Assembly: GCA_030762935.1 (NCBI GenBank)
Contig: CM060882.1
Span: 21,395,001-21,459,000, forward strand
Direction of reading: 5' to 3'
Length of the DNA stretch: 64,000 nucleotides
DNA from: Hymenopus coronatus
Taxonomy: Eukaryota > Arthropoda > Insecta > Mantodea > Hymenopodidae
The notes below the pieces were generated by a model. That model was not told where the DNA came from and did no database searches. It saw only the letters and a program-made list of their open reading frames with translations. Within the stretch, counting starts at the first letter, position 1, and each line of letters opens with the position of its first letter. Of the stretch, positions 15,596 to 26,229 are shown in pieces. The position numbers were made by a program, and so were the translations under genes.

Positions 15596-15812
15596 TTTAT
15601 ATATTTTTAGTTATTTGATGATCAAAATTGCTCGGTTGTTCCTTTCCTACACAATTTGAAGGCGCAAATTGAACTGAGTTTAGAAGTTTTAAGATATACT
15701 TATAGCAAATGAAATTTAATTTAGAATCAATAAAAACAAGTCAATGCTTCATGCAAAAACGTCGAAATTAAATGGTCCATGAGATGATTCTTTAAGCGAT
15801 AGATCACTGAAA
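15596..15812. repeat. B tandem repeat, nearly complete unit
   Basis: Best preserved B unit: 'aaaattgctcggttgttcc', 'aaaaacaagtcaatgcttc', 'ccatgagatgattc' and 'aagcgatagatcactg' in order. It is cut on the left by R7 and on the right by R8. Confidence 0.8.
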
Positions 15813-16635
15813 TCACATCTTAATTGTTCCATTCACATGACTTTCTGTACATCTCTGTTAACAAATCATTTTAAAACGCTTATTCTTCTATATACATCAT
15901 GCTAATTGAGGCAAACATTTGAAGAACTAGTCCTTATTACTTGGTTCCTCGTAAGTAGAAGGGAAATAAGAAAATGCACGGGCTAAAGTGATAGTCTCGT
16001 CCTATAAAAGCCGCTGGCTATGTGAAACAATTGAAATTCCAATCTCTTTGCTTGCCAGGAATAAGCAAACGAGAAATGAGAAGAAAGATGGCTTACTGTT
16101 TGAGAAAAGTTTAGTGGCTAAAATTGAAACGTATAATCCGAAATATCTAGAAAACGGCTAACTCTACAAAAAAGTATATTTGACATAAATTGTGAGTTTT
16201 AATGAGATTAAATTTATAGCGTAGTAAACCTTTGTATATGTTTTACGGTTTGCCAGTTATATAAAACTCATCCACAAAGAAGAGGCCTTCGGAAGCTATT
16301 CCCAGAAAATTCAGGATATACATTTGTCATAAAAATATCTTAAACATAAGGTATTTTAATCAAAATCGTTAGAACATTTTTTAAGAAAATAAAAATTTTC
16401 GAAAGATACGTCATGTAAAGGGTAGTTGGGATGGGATATTTTCTTGATAATCTTCGTGTTACATCTTTGGAAGATACTGAACTTAAATACCAAGTTTGTA
16501 TTTAACGGTCTTTTTTGTTTTTGAGTTATGCTGTCCACATAAACACACATACAAACACGGACCTTTATCTAAAAAAAAATCTTCTCTTGGATTCAGGGGG
16601 ACCCAAAATATGTATTTCCGGTAAAACTGCATATC
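15813..16635 (+). mobile_element. R element copy R8a, subfamily II, hairpin end missing
   Basis: The left end 'ttccattcacatgacttt' is followed by the 'cttgccaggaataagcaaac' subfamily II block and the body up to 'tttccggtaaaa'. The last ~90 bp, including the hairpin, are missing and a second R segment follows. Confidence 0.8.
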
Positions 16636-17280
16636 GTTCTAGAAAGATTTATAGTTTTTGTGTAGTAAACTTTGACCTATCTCTTACGGTTTAACGGTTA
16701 TGCAAAAGTCATTCAGAATGAAGAGGACTTCAGAGGCTATTCCAAAGAAATTGAGGAGTACATTTTATTTCCCATGTACTGTCTGTTCACCGGTGTTTTA
16801 TCTAGTGGGTTGGAGCGCCCTTCAAAGTAGGTAGGGTAGCAACTGGCAGGAGCTAGTTTTTCTTAGTGTGAAGCAAGAGAGAGGTAATGGCGCAGGACAG
16901 AGTGGACACGCGGAACGAGTTCAGCATATGTGCACTTCTCCCACGGGTAAAAATGTTACTTGAGTGATGTCACCCTAATTCACTATCTATAACACCGCCG
17001 AACAGGCAGTAAGTATTTTTAACATGCGTATTTTAATCAAAATTGTTATAGTCATTTTTAGAAAATCGAAAATTTCGAAAAAAGGCAGTTTGATGTGGGA
17101 TGATTTTGCTGTAAATCTTCGTGCCATATCTTATAAAGATACTGAACTTAAATACCAAAACTAATGGATGCCCAAAACATGTGTTTCTGGTGAAATCTCG
17201 GTATCGAATTTTTGGGTGGAATACAAAGCCTCCTCTATCTACTACGCACATTGTACACGCGTGATAGGAAAAGTAATAAG
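16636..17280 (+). mobile_element. R element copy R8b, interior to right end, with a 240-bp insertion
   Basis: Starts at the 'gtagtaaactttgacc' interior block. It is interrupted at 16769-17009 by foreign sequence and continues from 'tatttttaacatgcg' to a degenerate hairpin ending 'aaaagtaat'. Confidence 0.75.
16769..17009. other. Insertion of unknown origin inside R8b
   Basis: About 240 bp, noticeably richer in G+C than its host, between 'cattttattt' and 'taagtattttt'. It has no coding frame or tRNA-like box that I can recognise, and no second copy in the window. Confidence 0.55.
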
Positions 17281-17298
17281 CACTTGTTTACATAATGA

Positions 17299-17358
17299 TT
17301 AACAAACGATAGAATGTCGAGAAAGTAATATGAATGTAAAACAAAAGATTTTTGTAGG
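17299..17358 (-). mobile_element. R left-end remnant
   Basis: 'gtcgagaaagtaatatgaat' and 'aaaagattttt' correspond to a decayed R left end in minus orientation. Confidence 0.5.
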
Positions 17359-17940
17359 TGTAATGTAGAATGTTTAGCTCAAATTTATGGGGAATGGCCA
17401 TAGACCATAATGTTGCAAATTTTGTCGAAAAGTTGCAAAATAATATAATATATACACATTTAGTTGTAAAGATTTCAACGCGCAGATGAACATACGTAAT
17501 TAGGTAAATCTCATCATTTTCACCTGCTTGCACTCTGCCGGATTTTGGAGTGGAAGTTAGAAACAAAAAATTAAAGTTTCGTGGGTGGTATACGAAAAAA
17601 AAAATACAAAGCGTTCGTTGGACCAAACCATCATCGAGTTAGCGTTCTGTAACCATAAAAATAATAATGATGATAAAAATATATTTCATTTGAAGCGTTA
17701 TGGATGAGGTGGCCCATGGAAAAAAAAAAAAGTATAATTTGCGTCGCTAGCAATGCGAGAGTGCGCGCAATAACGACGTATTCCTGACAATGTTAGCATG
17801 AATTAATAATGTGAAGCTGGCCAGAATAAATTTTGTTGGCGGCTTAGCTTGATCCGGTCTGATAAAAATGGTTTGACGTTCTAGCAGGGAAACAAATGTT
17901 TTTTCAAAAGTGGCAGGCATCATCCGCACATAAAAAAGTT
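17359..17940. other. Unassigned sequence
   Basis: Contains short A-runs at about 17595-17607 and 17719-17730. I see nothing else that I can identify. Confidence 0.45.
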
Positions 17941-18005
17941 GGTGATGGTGCACACAAATAGCGTGGATCGAACACTGTTGCAATGACCAAGTGCAGTTAC
18001 CCACT
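17941..18005 (-). mobile_element. Possible tRNA-like SINE head
   Basis: The minus strand has GTGTTCGATCCAC, a B-box match, about 30 bp after a weak A-box-like TGGGTAACTGCACTTGG. It is a single copy, so this could be chance. Confidence 0.35.
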
Positions 18006-18270
18006 GCATTATTTCCTGTCCCCCCCCCCTCCCCCTGCCCCTACCCTACGATAAAACCCACAACGCTTCGCTTTAAATTTAGGGGAAAAAAGGTGGATGA
18101 AATGGGAGAGCATGGATGACCTGCGTAACGGCATAGCGACAACACTGCGCTCTGGACAGAAACAGTGAAGACTACCTGCCATCGCGAGCAACAAAGTGGG
18201 CTTTAGTTGCCTGCAGTTGCTACTTAACCTTAATGCCAAACAAATATAGTGAAATCCAAAATGTTGAGCT

Positions 18271-19458
18271 TGAGGCACGAACTGAGGGTTACGTGTTCGT
18301 ATCCCGGGTGCAGGTTTTGGATATTTGAATGAATAAGTGTATTTATTGACATTACAATATTATACATAGAATGTCAACAATCGCACGGGTCCACAGACCG
18401 TACGTGCTTTTGTAATACACACTGAAAAGCAATATTAAAACAACAACAAAGAATTAATAGAGTAAACCCGAAAATAAAAATACACAGACATTCAAATATA
18501 GCAATTTAAATTTACAGCACATAATACACCTTCATAAATGTACCCTCTTAAAAGAAATATATACACATAATATATACACAATATATAAAGCCATAACACA
18601 ACAGTGACCTAAGTATAACATAATATATACATGTAAAACATTGTAGTCACTTTTGTTTAGTTGTTTTTATCCCTCCCCCCCTCCCTTCTCTATTGGCAGC
18701 CTTCTCAGATCTCAGCTGTCTTGCCTCAAGTATAAATTTACCTAGCTGTCCACGTCTTCCGTGCCGGCCAGTAACGTCCAACATGCTTCTAGCTCTACAT
18801 TAGCTGTGATAAAGAATCGCGCTAAGGTTTTGGATATTTAGGAATGGTGTGCATATGTGGGTGCCCTAGCTCAGGATGTTGTTAGTTTTCAGGTGTGGTA
18901 AGACATAAGTGATTTTCTTAGAGTTCCAGATTGTTACTGAACTCTTTATTCAATTCGTTCGTCCTTTTTCTACCGTCGAACACACACGCATTCCTCTTAA
19001 ATTTTCCCCTGTTAAACTACGAGAAAGTGCCTATTATATTACTTTTGATGCAGTGATTTCGTCCGTACTCTGGTCTGTATTAAAATAACTATTTCCGTCA
19101 CAACTAAAGGTAGCCTGTTCGGCTCAATCACGGATCCCAAATATCACACATTTGCTCTGGGGATGTTCTATGCCAAGTACCAAAAGTGTCGTTTGACCAG
19201 CAAGGGAACTGTTTCTCTTCTCCTTGTTATGTCCACCTCACCCTTTCAGTTCAATGTCGTACCCTTAACGGTACTATCCTACCTGGATCACTCGGTAGCT
19301 CGTGACAACTAGGCTACTTAGACATGTTTAAAATCTTTGTTTTCTAGACATTTTCAATGTACATTTGTTCCCTCTTAGTATAATTTATATTATTAGCTAT
19401 ACTTTATATCTCCCTTTTAAATAGCTTTTAGCCCCGTGAGAAGACATGTACAGTCTCA
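18271..19458 (+). mobile_element. Solo LTR, family D, copy 1
   Basis: Starts TG (TGAGGCACG) and ends CA (GTCTCA), flanked on both sides by AGCT (18267-18270 and 19459-19462), a 4-bp target duplication. It aligns end to end, on the opposite strand, with 48443-49159, which also has TG...CA ends and its own different 4-bp duplication. Subtracting the nested insertion gives about 675 bp. LTRs with 4-bp duplications are typical of Ty3/Gypsy-like elements. No internal region is present, so recombination has probably left a solo LTR. Confidence 0.85.
18327..18824 (-). mobile_element. Retroelement 3'-end insertion with 15-bp target duplication, nested in the solo LTR
   Basis: A 498-bp insertion is flanked by a perfect 15-bp repeat AGGTTTTGGATATTT (18312-18326 and 18825-18839), the mark of target-primed reverse transcription. 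On the minus strand the last bases include a CAATAAATAC polyadenylation-like motif. The other end has a short frame that may be the C-terminus of a LINE protein, but I cannot name the clade. It is most likely a 5'-truncated LINE. Confidence 0.8.
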
Positions 19459-19530
19459 AGCTGCTGCAGCTAAAATTTCCAAGAACCTCTTACGATATAG
19501 CCACTATGTGTCACATTTACATCTAAATTG

Positions 19531-20249
19531 GAAAAAAAAAAGTTTGTGTTCCATTCACAGGACCACTCTAGCTGTTTTACAAACAAACTGTTCTTACTAA
19601 AGATTATTCTTCTATCTAAATCAAGCTAATCGAGATAAAACTTACCAGAATTGTAAGTAATTGCTTCTTTGTAAGTAATAGGGAAATAAGTAATACACGC
19701 TAAAGCGCTAGTCAAATCTTTTAAAAACCTGTCACTATATGAAACAATTGCTAGGAACGACTTCCCGTTTGAGAAAAGTTTTAAGTATCTTAAACTGGAA
19801 TCAACAACTCGGAATTTCTCTAAAACAATCAACTCTAAAAAAAATGCGTGTGACATATATTGTGTCTTTTAACGAGGTCAACATTTTTTGTACTGTAAGT
19901 TTTTGTCTACCTCTTACGGTTTACCAGTTATACAAAAGTTACATAAAAGTCATCCAGAATGAAGAGGTTTTCAGGGGCTATTCGCAGAAAGTTTAAGAAA
20001 ACATTTAATTTATCATGAAAATATCTTAAACATATGTCATTTTAATAAAATTCTTTAGAACCATTTTTGAGAAAATAAAAATGTTTGTAAAATGTTCCAT
20101 GTAAAGCCTAGTTGGGGGTGGGGGGTTTCCTGTCGCATATGTATTTCCTGTGAAATCCGGATGTAAATTTCTGAGTGCAATACAATGCAATACAATACCT
20201 TTTCTATCCACTATGTACATTATACACGCGGGCTAGAGAAAGTAAAAAT
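19531..20249 (+). mobile_element. R element copy R9, subfamily II, internal deletion
   Basis: Left end 'tgtgttccattcacagg', body to the G-rich block at about 20112, then a jump to 'tttcctgtgaaatc' and a hairpin of the b type (GCGGGCTAGAGAAAG end). The CA tract is deleted. Confidence 0.8.
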
Positions 20250-22136
20250 CTTGTGCGTTACATTTACGTTATCTTCTCTTCTTAATCTTTTAGAAAAAAA
20301 AAAAAAAAACTTGCAAAAGCTTGTTACTCTAACTGCTTCATGTAACAATGTTATAAACCTCATTTATTCATTTTGTTGTCGGTATTGTTTGTTCAGAGCC
20401 TTTTGAGACAGTGGAAGGAGGGAGAAAATAAGCATGCCGCATAAGAGCACGATAGCGTTATCAATGTTACAAGAAACGTAACCGACCTGGGCACAGGTAA
20501 CCTATTTCCTGTCTGTGTCCTTTGCTGTCTGAAAAGACTGACCGAAGAATACTGTAACAAAATGTCTATTTCATGGCTGCTGTACAATTCTGTTTCTCTT
20601 CGCTTCAAGACTCGTTCACTCAGTTGTCAGCTGCTTCTGCCGTCTCCCTAATCCAACTGCACGCTCAGGGCTCTGCTTATATAGCTCCCCATATACATTA
20701 TGGAAATTTCTAAACCTTTGAAAGAAGCACAAAACTATGTTTCCACTTGGGTCATTCAATAACAGCAACATCCTCAGGGCTTCTCGTTCCAGCCAGTAGC
20801 AGGCTAGGCGATCTAAATACACCACCATCTCCTTTCCTCGGGACAGCTTTTTGATCCGATAGACATCATTAAATATTTTTTAGACAGTTGATGCTGAAAG
20901 ATCTTTTACCAGATGTCAGTAGTATTAAAAGTACATAGAAAATTCTGTCACTCAGTGTTATAAAATTATAGCATTCCAATGTAGCCAGCTTTAGTTTATG
21001 CGTCCACGGCCTCATTCAAGTAGGCTATGACTCTGAAATGTCGTATCAATCCATAACATTGTGGATGATTTCAATGTCATAAACATGGAATCTGCTAAAC
21101 CAGAAGAAAGTATCCAAGAGGCAGAGAGAGCAAAATTGCAAGTGCAGTTTGTTATATTATTTTCATATGTTTATTATTTTCACTGCCACCGCTGTATAGA
21201 ATGTTTTCGTTCTATACGAGTAGGTAAGGTAAGTTGTCAGCACTGATGCTAAGCAAGGCAACAACTGAATATCGAAGACCATTAAGTATGAACTTCGTGA
21301 AATAGGTAAAGCAATTTATATTTTAATATGTCTATAAATATTGAGAAGTGTCTAAAAATAGTTGGTAGGATTACTGTACTCGGTCTATGGTCTCGTTTCG
21401 CAAGCTTCCTACTCATAATATAAAACACAATTTTCACCACTTTATCTTAATAGTTTGTAATGCAACGATCCTGTAATGGTTGTTAGTAGGATAAGAATGA
21501 GAGGTAGGTTTTGACACTCATTTCCTTCGCAGGTATTCTAATAACAAGAATATGAGAGTTGCATACATAATTTTTCTACAACATGTAGATATACCATAAA
21601 TACTTAATATTTAGATATCCTGCATACAAAAACTTAACTCCGCCGAGCGCTATGCATATTGTACGTATGCGTCGATAACAAATGAAATTCGATTCACAGT
21701 GATAGTTGATTTTCAAGATTGACACTAAGGTATTTTGGTGCAGAGATAATGATATGGGATTTAATTCCACGCCTCCTGATATAACACAGCAGGCGAGTAA
21801 TGATTTTGTGTAATTTACTTCCACTGAAATCAAAAACGACCTACGAAAAGTTATAGGATGAATTCAAGACATGACGAATAACTGACCCTGGTTGGAAGTA
21901 GAGCTAGCGCGCATGCCCTGGGTAATTGATTTCCTTGTCTCTGTGATGTCAATATCATGAGCTATTTTGCTTTGCTTACCTAATATTATGAGTTTATTTC
22001 GAAAATAATTAAATATTTTATAATTCTTATATATAATTAAATATTCTTGGAGGCTATTTTAGCATGAGATATTTCTGTAATGTTATGCACATTAGCAGGC
22101 AGTGAACAGCCATAAGTAGGGCAGCGCGCAAGCGTG
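20250..22136. other. 1.9 kb with no R element; unassigned, one promoter-like patch
   Basis: This is the longest stretch of the interior free of R copies. Two minus-strand frames of about 70 codons lie back to back (20393-20608 and 20616-20828), with no recognisable domain. A TATA-like motif lies between them. The rest, including 20880-22136, shows nothing I can identify. Confidence 0.5.
20640..20700 (-). promoter_or_regulatory. TATA-box-like promoter patch, possibly in an LTR
   Basis: On the minus strand ATATAAGCAGAG stands about 80 bp upstream of the first ATG, in a G+C-richer context. Such a patch fits a retroelement LTR promoter or a host promoter. I could not find matching TG...CA ends with a target duplication. 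Confidence 0.3.
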
Positions 22137-22177
22137 AAAATCTATATCGAGATCGTTTTCATTTCGATATAGATTTT
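22137..22177. repeat. Perfect 14-bp-stem hairpin
   Basis: AAAATCTATATCGA (22137-22150) and its exact reverse complement (22164-22177) are separated by a 13-base loop. It adjoins the start of repeat C and is not part of an R element. Confidence 0.85.
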
Positions 22178-22400
22178 TTTAACAGTAAATAAACACATTT
22201 CACTATATGAGTATTACTTTTTAGTGCCAGTAGACGCTCCTGAGGTATCCGTTGTAAATTGGGTTGAATGGTACAATAGTTGGTCCGATATCAAAAATTT
22301 CTTTGTTGTTTTGTTGTTTTTCGGATTGCAGGAAAATAATATTGAATTTTAAAACCAGTATGAATCGCTTCAAGTGGTTAAACATTTGCCTGCCAATATG
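22171..22400. repeat. Repeat C, copy 1 (empty site for R11)
   Basis: Shares 'aacagtaaat.aacacattt', 'atatgagta', 'tttcggattgcaggaaa' and 'taaacatttgc' blocks with the sequence flanking R11 (23226-23259 and 24160-24262). It lacks R11, so it records the pre-insertion state. It ends where R10 is inserted. Confidence 0.75.
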
Positions 22401-23225
22401 TTTACTTTCTCTACACATACTATGCACATAGTGTATAGAGAAGGTATTGTAATGCACCCAAAATTTCGATACCGATTGGGTCCCCCTGAATCAAGAAAAA
22501 AACATTCTTGGAAAAAGGACCGTGTGTGCAAGTGTGTGAGTGCGTGCGTGTGTGTGTGTGTCTGTGTGTTTGGTATTTAAATTTGGTATCTCCCAAAGGT
22601 GTGACACGAAGATTTTCAGAAAATCCCCCCCACCAACAACTACTCTTTACATAGAAAACATTTCAAAAGTTTTATTTTCTCAAAAATAGCTCTAACGACT
22701 TTGATTAAAATCTTATATTTAAAATTTATATGCCAAATAAAATGTATATCTTGAATTTTCTGGGTATAGCCTCTAAAGAACTCATTATTCTGGATGATTT
22801 TATTAAATTTTTCATAACTGGCCAACCGTAAGAGATAGACAAAAACTTACTGCACAAAAAATGTAGTCCACGATAAAAGACACAATTTATGTCATACATG
22901 TTTTTGGGGGGGAGTTGATCGTTTTTGAGATATTCCTTGTTATTGGTTTCAGCTTTAAAATCTTATACTTTTCTCATAAAGAAATTTGTCAACTCCTGTC
23001 CATACAAACAAAGGAACCTCAGTCACATAGCAACCAGCTTTTGGCTATCACTTTAACCTATGGTACTTTCATATTTCGCTTCTACTTACAAGGAAGCAAG
23101 TAATAAGACTATTTCTACTAATTTTTTCTTGGTTAGCTAGAAGTAAATAGAGGTTCAGCTTTATAACAAAAATTTGTTGCAGAGATGTAGAGAAAGTCAT
23201 ATGAATGGATCACATCAGATTTTTT
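22401..23225 (-). mobile_element. R element copy R10, near full length
   Basis: Hairpin end first (ACTTTCTCTACACATACTAT), a GT/GC tract at about 22520-22570, the body, then the left end 'gtagagaaagtcatatgaa' and 'cacatcagattttt'. It faces R11 head to head, left end to left end, across 34 bp of repeat C. Confidence 0.88.
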
Positions 23226-23259
23226 AACAGTAAATGAACACATTTCAGAATATGAGTAT
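23226..23259. repeat. Repeat C, copy 2, left part
   Basis: 'aacagtaaatgaacacattt' and 'aatatgagtat' match C copy 1. The repeat is cut by R11 and continues at 24160. Confidence 0.8.
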
Positions 23260-23975
23260 AAAAATCTGATGTGTTCCATTCACATGACTTTCTCTATATC
23301 TCTGCAACAAATTATTGTTAAAAAAACCTAAGTTTCTATTTACATCAATCTAATCGAGAAAAAATTAGCAGAAATACTCTTATTACTTGCTTCTTTGTAA
23401 CTGGAAGCAGAATAAGGGAGTACCACAGGTTAAGCTGATAGCCAAAGGCTGATTGCTATGTGACTGAAGTTCCTTTGTTTGTATGGACAGGAGTTGACAA
23501 ACTCCAGCATGAGGAAAGTATGTTTTTCAATGCTCAAAACAAAAAATAAGGAATATCTTTAAAACGATCAATTCGACGAACAAAGTTTATATAACATAAA
23601 TTGTGTGTTTTAATGTGCTCTACATTTTTTGTGTGGTAAGTTTTTGTCTATCTCTTATGGTTTAGCAGTTATGCAAAATTCCGAAAAATTCATCCAGAAT
23701 AAAGTATTCTTCAGAGGCTATTCCCAGAAAATTCAATATATACATTTTATTTGTCAGGTAAATATCTTTAATATACGAAATTTTAATCAAAATCGTTAGA
23801 GCCACTTTTGAGAAAATCAAAATATTCGAAATTTTTTCCATGTAAAGGGTAGTTTGGGGTGGGGGGATTTTTCTTAAAATCTTCATGTCGCACCCCTGGA
23901 AGATACTAAACTTAAATACCAAGTTTGGTATTTTACCGACTTTTCGTTTTTGAGTTATAGTGTTCACAGATACAC

Positions 23976-24013
<38 letters not shown>

Positions 24014-24159
24014 ACTTTTTCCTGAAAATACTTTTTTTGGATACAGGGGACCTTAAAACGTATATTTCCGGTGAAATATCGGTATCGAATTTTTGGGTGG
24101 AGTGCAATAATACCTTTTCTATACACTATGTATATAGTACGTGTAGAGAAAGTAAAAAT
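23260..24159 (+). mobile_element. R element copy R11, full-length reference copy (900 bp)
   Basis: Best reference copy. The left end AAAAATCTGATGTG includes a small ATGTG/CACAT hairpin. The subterminal ACTTTCTCTAT is at about 23286. The body ends in a G-rich 'ggtggggggattttt' block, a (CA)n tract at 23964-24009, a T-run and the 'tttccggtgaaatatcgg' block. A right hairpin around ATGTATATAGTACGTG then leads to GTAGAGAAAGTAAAAAT. Empty-site comparison with repeat C copy 1 (GAGTAT^TACT) places it between two Ts. It encodes no transposase. The antisense frame 23662-24126 (154 codons) is open in this copy. Confidence 0.9.
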
Positions 24160-24262
24160 TACTATTTTAAATCATGTCTCAAATACCTCTCCATGTTTTA
24201 TTGTTTTCTCGGACTGCATGAAAGTGATATGTAATTTTAAAGTCAATTAAACATTTGCATAG
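24160..24262. repeat. Repeat C, copy 2, right part
   Basis: 'ttact', then 'tctcggactgcatgaaagtg' and 'taaacatttgcatagc', parallel C copy 1 in order. Divergence is moderate, with several small indels. Confidence 0.7.
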
Positions 24263-24827
24263 CAATATTTTTCTGTATGTATAACGAAATGTTTACCGTA
24301 GCTACGTGAAGTGGAGAGAAAGATAAGAAAGGCGTGTACAGCCACTAATAAGGAAAGGTTAGATGTTAAAATGAAAAGGACAGTATAGCGACAGACAAGT
24401 GAAGTAGCGAGCGGTCTTAATAAGGATATTAGAGGGGAGGGTGCGGTTAGCATCTGGCTTGGCACAACACAATCTTGCCGATATAGCTCCGTGCTCGGAG
24501 AGGAGTTTGTTACAGTTGGTCAATTACGTTTAAACCCCGCACAGCCACCAACATAATTACCAGCTTATTAGCAGCAGCCGAGAAACTTAGCTCGCTTCCA
24601 AGGTACAGTCAGTGCTGCCAGCGCGAACACACACACAATGGGCACTGCCACTGCTTTCAGACCTTTCCTTCACGACATGTCATGAAAAGCCATAACAAAA
24701 TCAACTTAAGGCATAATTGTCCATCAGGTGCCATTTTAAATGCTTAACTGGAGCATTAGAGGTGAAAATTTGCATCATGCAAAGTAAAAAACAAAGTTGT
24801 GCAGAAAACAACCAACAATACAGTAAG
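24263..24827. other. Unassigned sequence
   Basis: This contains a G+C-richer patch at about 24480-24640 without any frame or repeat that I can identify. Confidence 0.5.
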
Positions 24828-25656
24828 AAAAATCTTATGTGTTCCATTTACATGACTTTCTCTACACCTATGCAACAAATTATTGTTAAAAGCTTCTTCT
24901 ATTGCTTGCTTCCTTGTAAGTAGAAGCGAAATAAGGGAGTACCATAGGTTAAAGTGATAGTCAAAAGCTGGTTACTATGTCACTGAAGTTCCTTTGTTTG
25001 TATAGACAGGAGTTGACAAATTCCTGTATGAGAAAAGTGAGTTTTTTGAAGCTGAAACCTAAAACAAGGAGTATCTCAAAAACGATCAACTCGTAACGTA
25101 AATTGTGTGTTTTAACGTGCTCTACATTTTTGTGGTAGGTTTTTGTCCATCTCTTACAGTTTAGCAGTTATGCAAAATTCTGTAAAATTGATCCAGAATA
25201 AAGTAGTCTACAGAGGCTATTCCCATAAAATTCGAGAAACACATTTTATTTGTCAGGTAAATATTTTAATATACGATATTTTAATCAACATCGTTAGAGC
25301 CATTTTTGAAAGAATCAAAATTTTCGAAAAAGTTCCATGTAAAGGGTACTTGGGGGTGGGGATTATTTTGAAAATCTTCGTGTCGCATTCTTGGAACATA
25401 CCAAACTTAAATTCCAAGTTTTGTATTTAACGGTCTTTTGAGCTCTGCTGTCCATAGACACACACATACACACACAGACTCACACGCGCGCACACACATG
25501 CACACGCACTCACGGACCTTTTTCCAGAAATGCTTTTTACTGGATTCAGTGGGTCCAAAAATGGTATTTCCGGTGAAATCTCGGTATCAAATTTTGAGGT
25601 CCATTACAATTATTTCTCTGTACACTATGTACATATTACGTGTAGAGAAAGTAAAA
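24828..25656 (+). mobile_element. R element copy R12
   Basis: Left end 'atcttatgtgttccattta' through hairpin and 'gtagagaaagtaaaa'. It lacks about 50 bp near 24890, next to the left end. The CA tract (25458-25513) is long and mixed with GC. Confidence 0.88.
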
Positions 25657-25671
25657 TTTTGTTTATGGAAC

Positions 25672-25712
25672 AACTAGACAAAATTGTGTGAATGGAACAT
25701 CAGATTTTTTCC
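25672..25712 (-). mobile_element. R left-end remnant
   Basis: 'aattgtgtgaatggaacatc' and 'agatttttt' are a decayed left end in minus orientation, directly after R12. Confidence 0.6.
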
Positions 25713-25889
25713 CTGTGTTACATTAGAATTTATGCTTTATTTGTGTTATTTTACACTGTACATTGAACCATAATTAAATTTAAGGGTATATTCTACTCTT
25801 AAAGGACCAAGTGTCCAGTACGAGATACGCAGAATCCATTTAGTGACAGATCTCAGCGTACAAATTAATACTAACGCCATAACTTTTCC

Positions 25890-26225
25890 ATGGATAATCC
25901 AGCAATTTTCTCCACAGAAAAATGTATTTTACGTAAGTTCTGTGTTTTAACGATATCTACAATTTTATTATTAATTTCTTGTCTATCTCTTACAGTTTAC
26001 CAGTTATGCAAAAACCATCGAGAATAAGAGATCTACAGAGGCTATTAACAAAAATCTTTTGTGTTCCATTCTCATGAGTTTTTCTGTCTGTTCATCAAAC
26101 AACAGAGATTATTGTTTTGCATCATGCTAGTCAAGTTAAACATGGCATTCGGTTCTCTTTCCATGGCCAGAAGTAAAACAAAAGAGGTACGAAATGGAAT
26201 AGAACATCCTCTTTAAGAAAAGTTA
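25890..26225 (+). mobile_element. Decayed R fragments (interior, then a left end)
   Basis: 25890-26045 matches the interior from 'ctccacagaaaaatgtat' to 'gaggctatt'. At 26049 a new left end begins ('cttttgtgttccattctcat') and continues into a subfamily II body with 'tttccatggccagaag'. Confidence 0.65.
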
Positions 26226-26229
26226 ATTT

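Noticed and set aside
18001..18278. Gly-rich minus-strand frame of 89 codons
   Set aside because: It begins in a C-run and has no recognisable domain; it overlaps the edge of the solo LTR.
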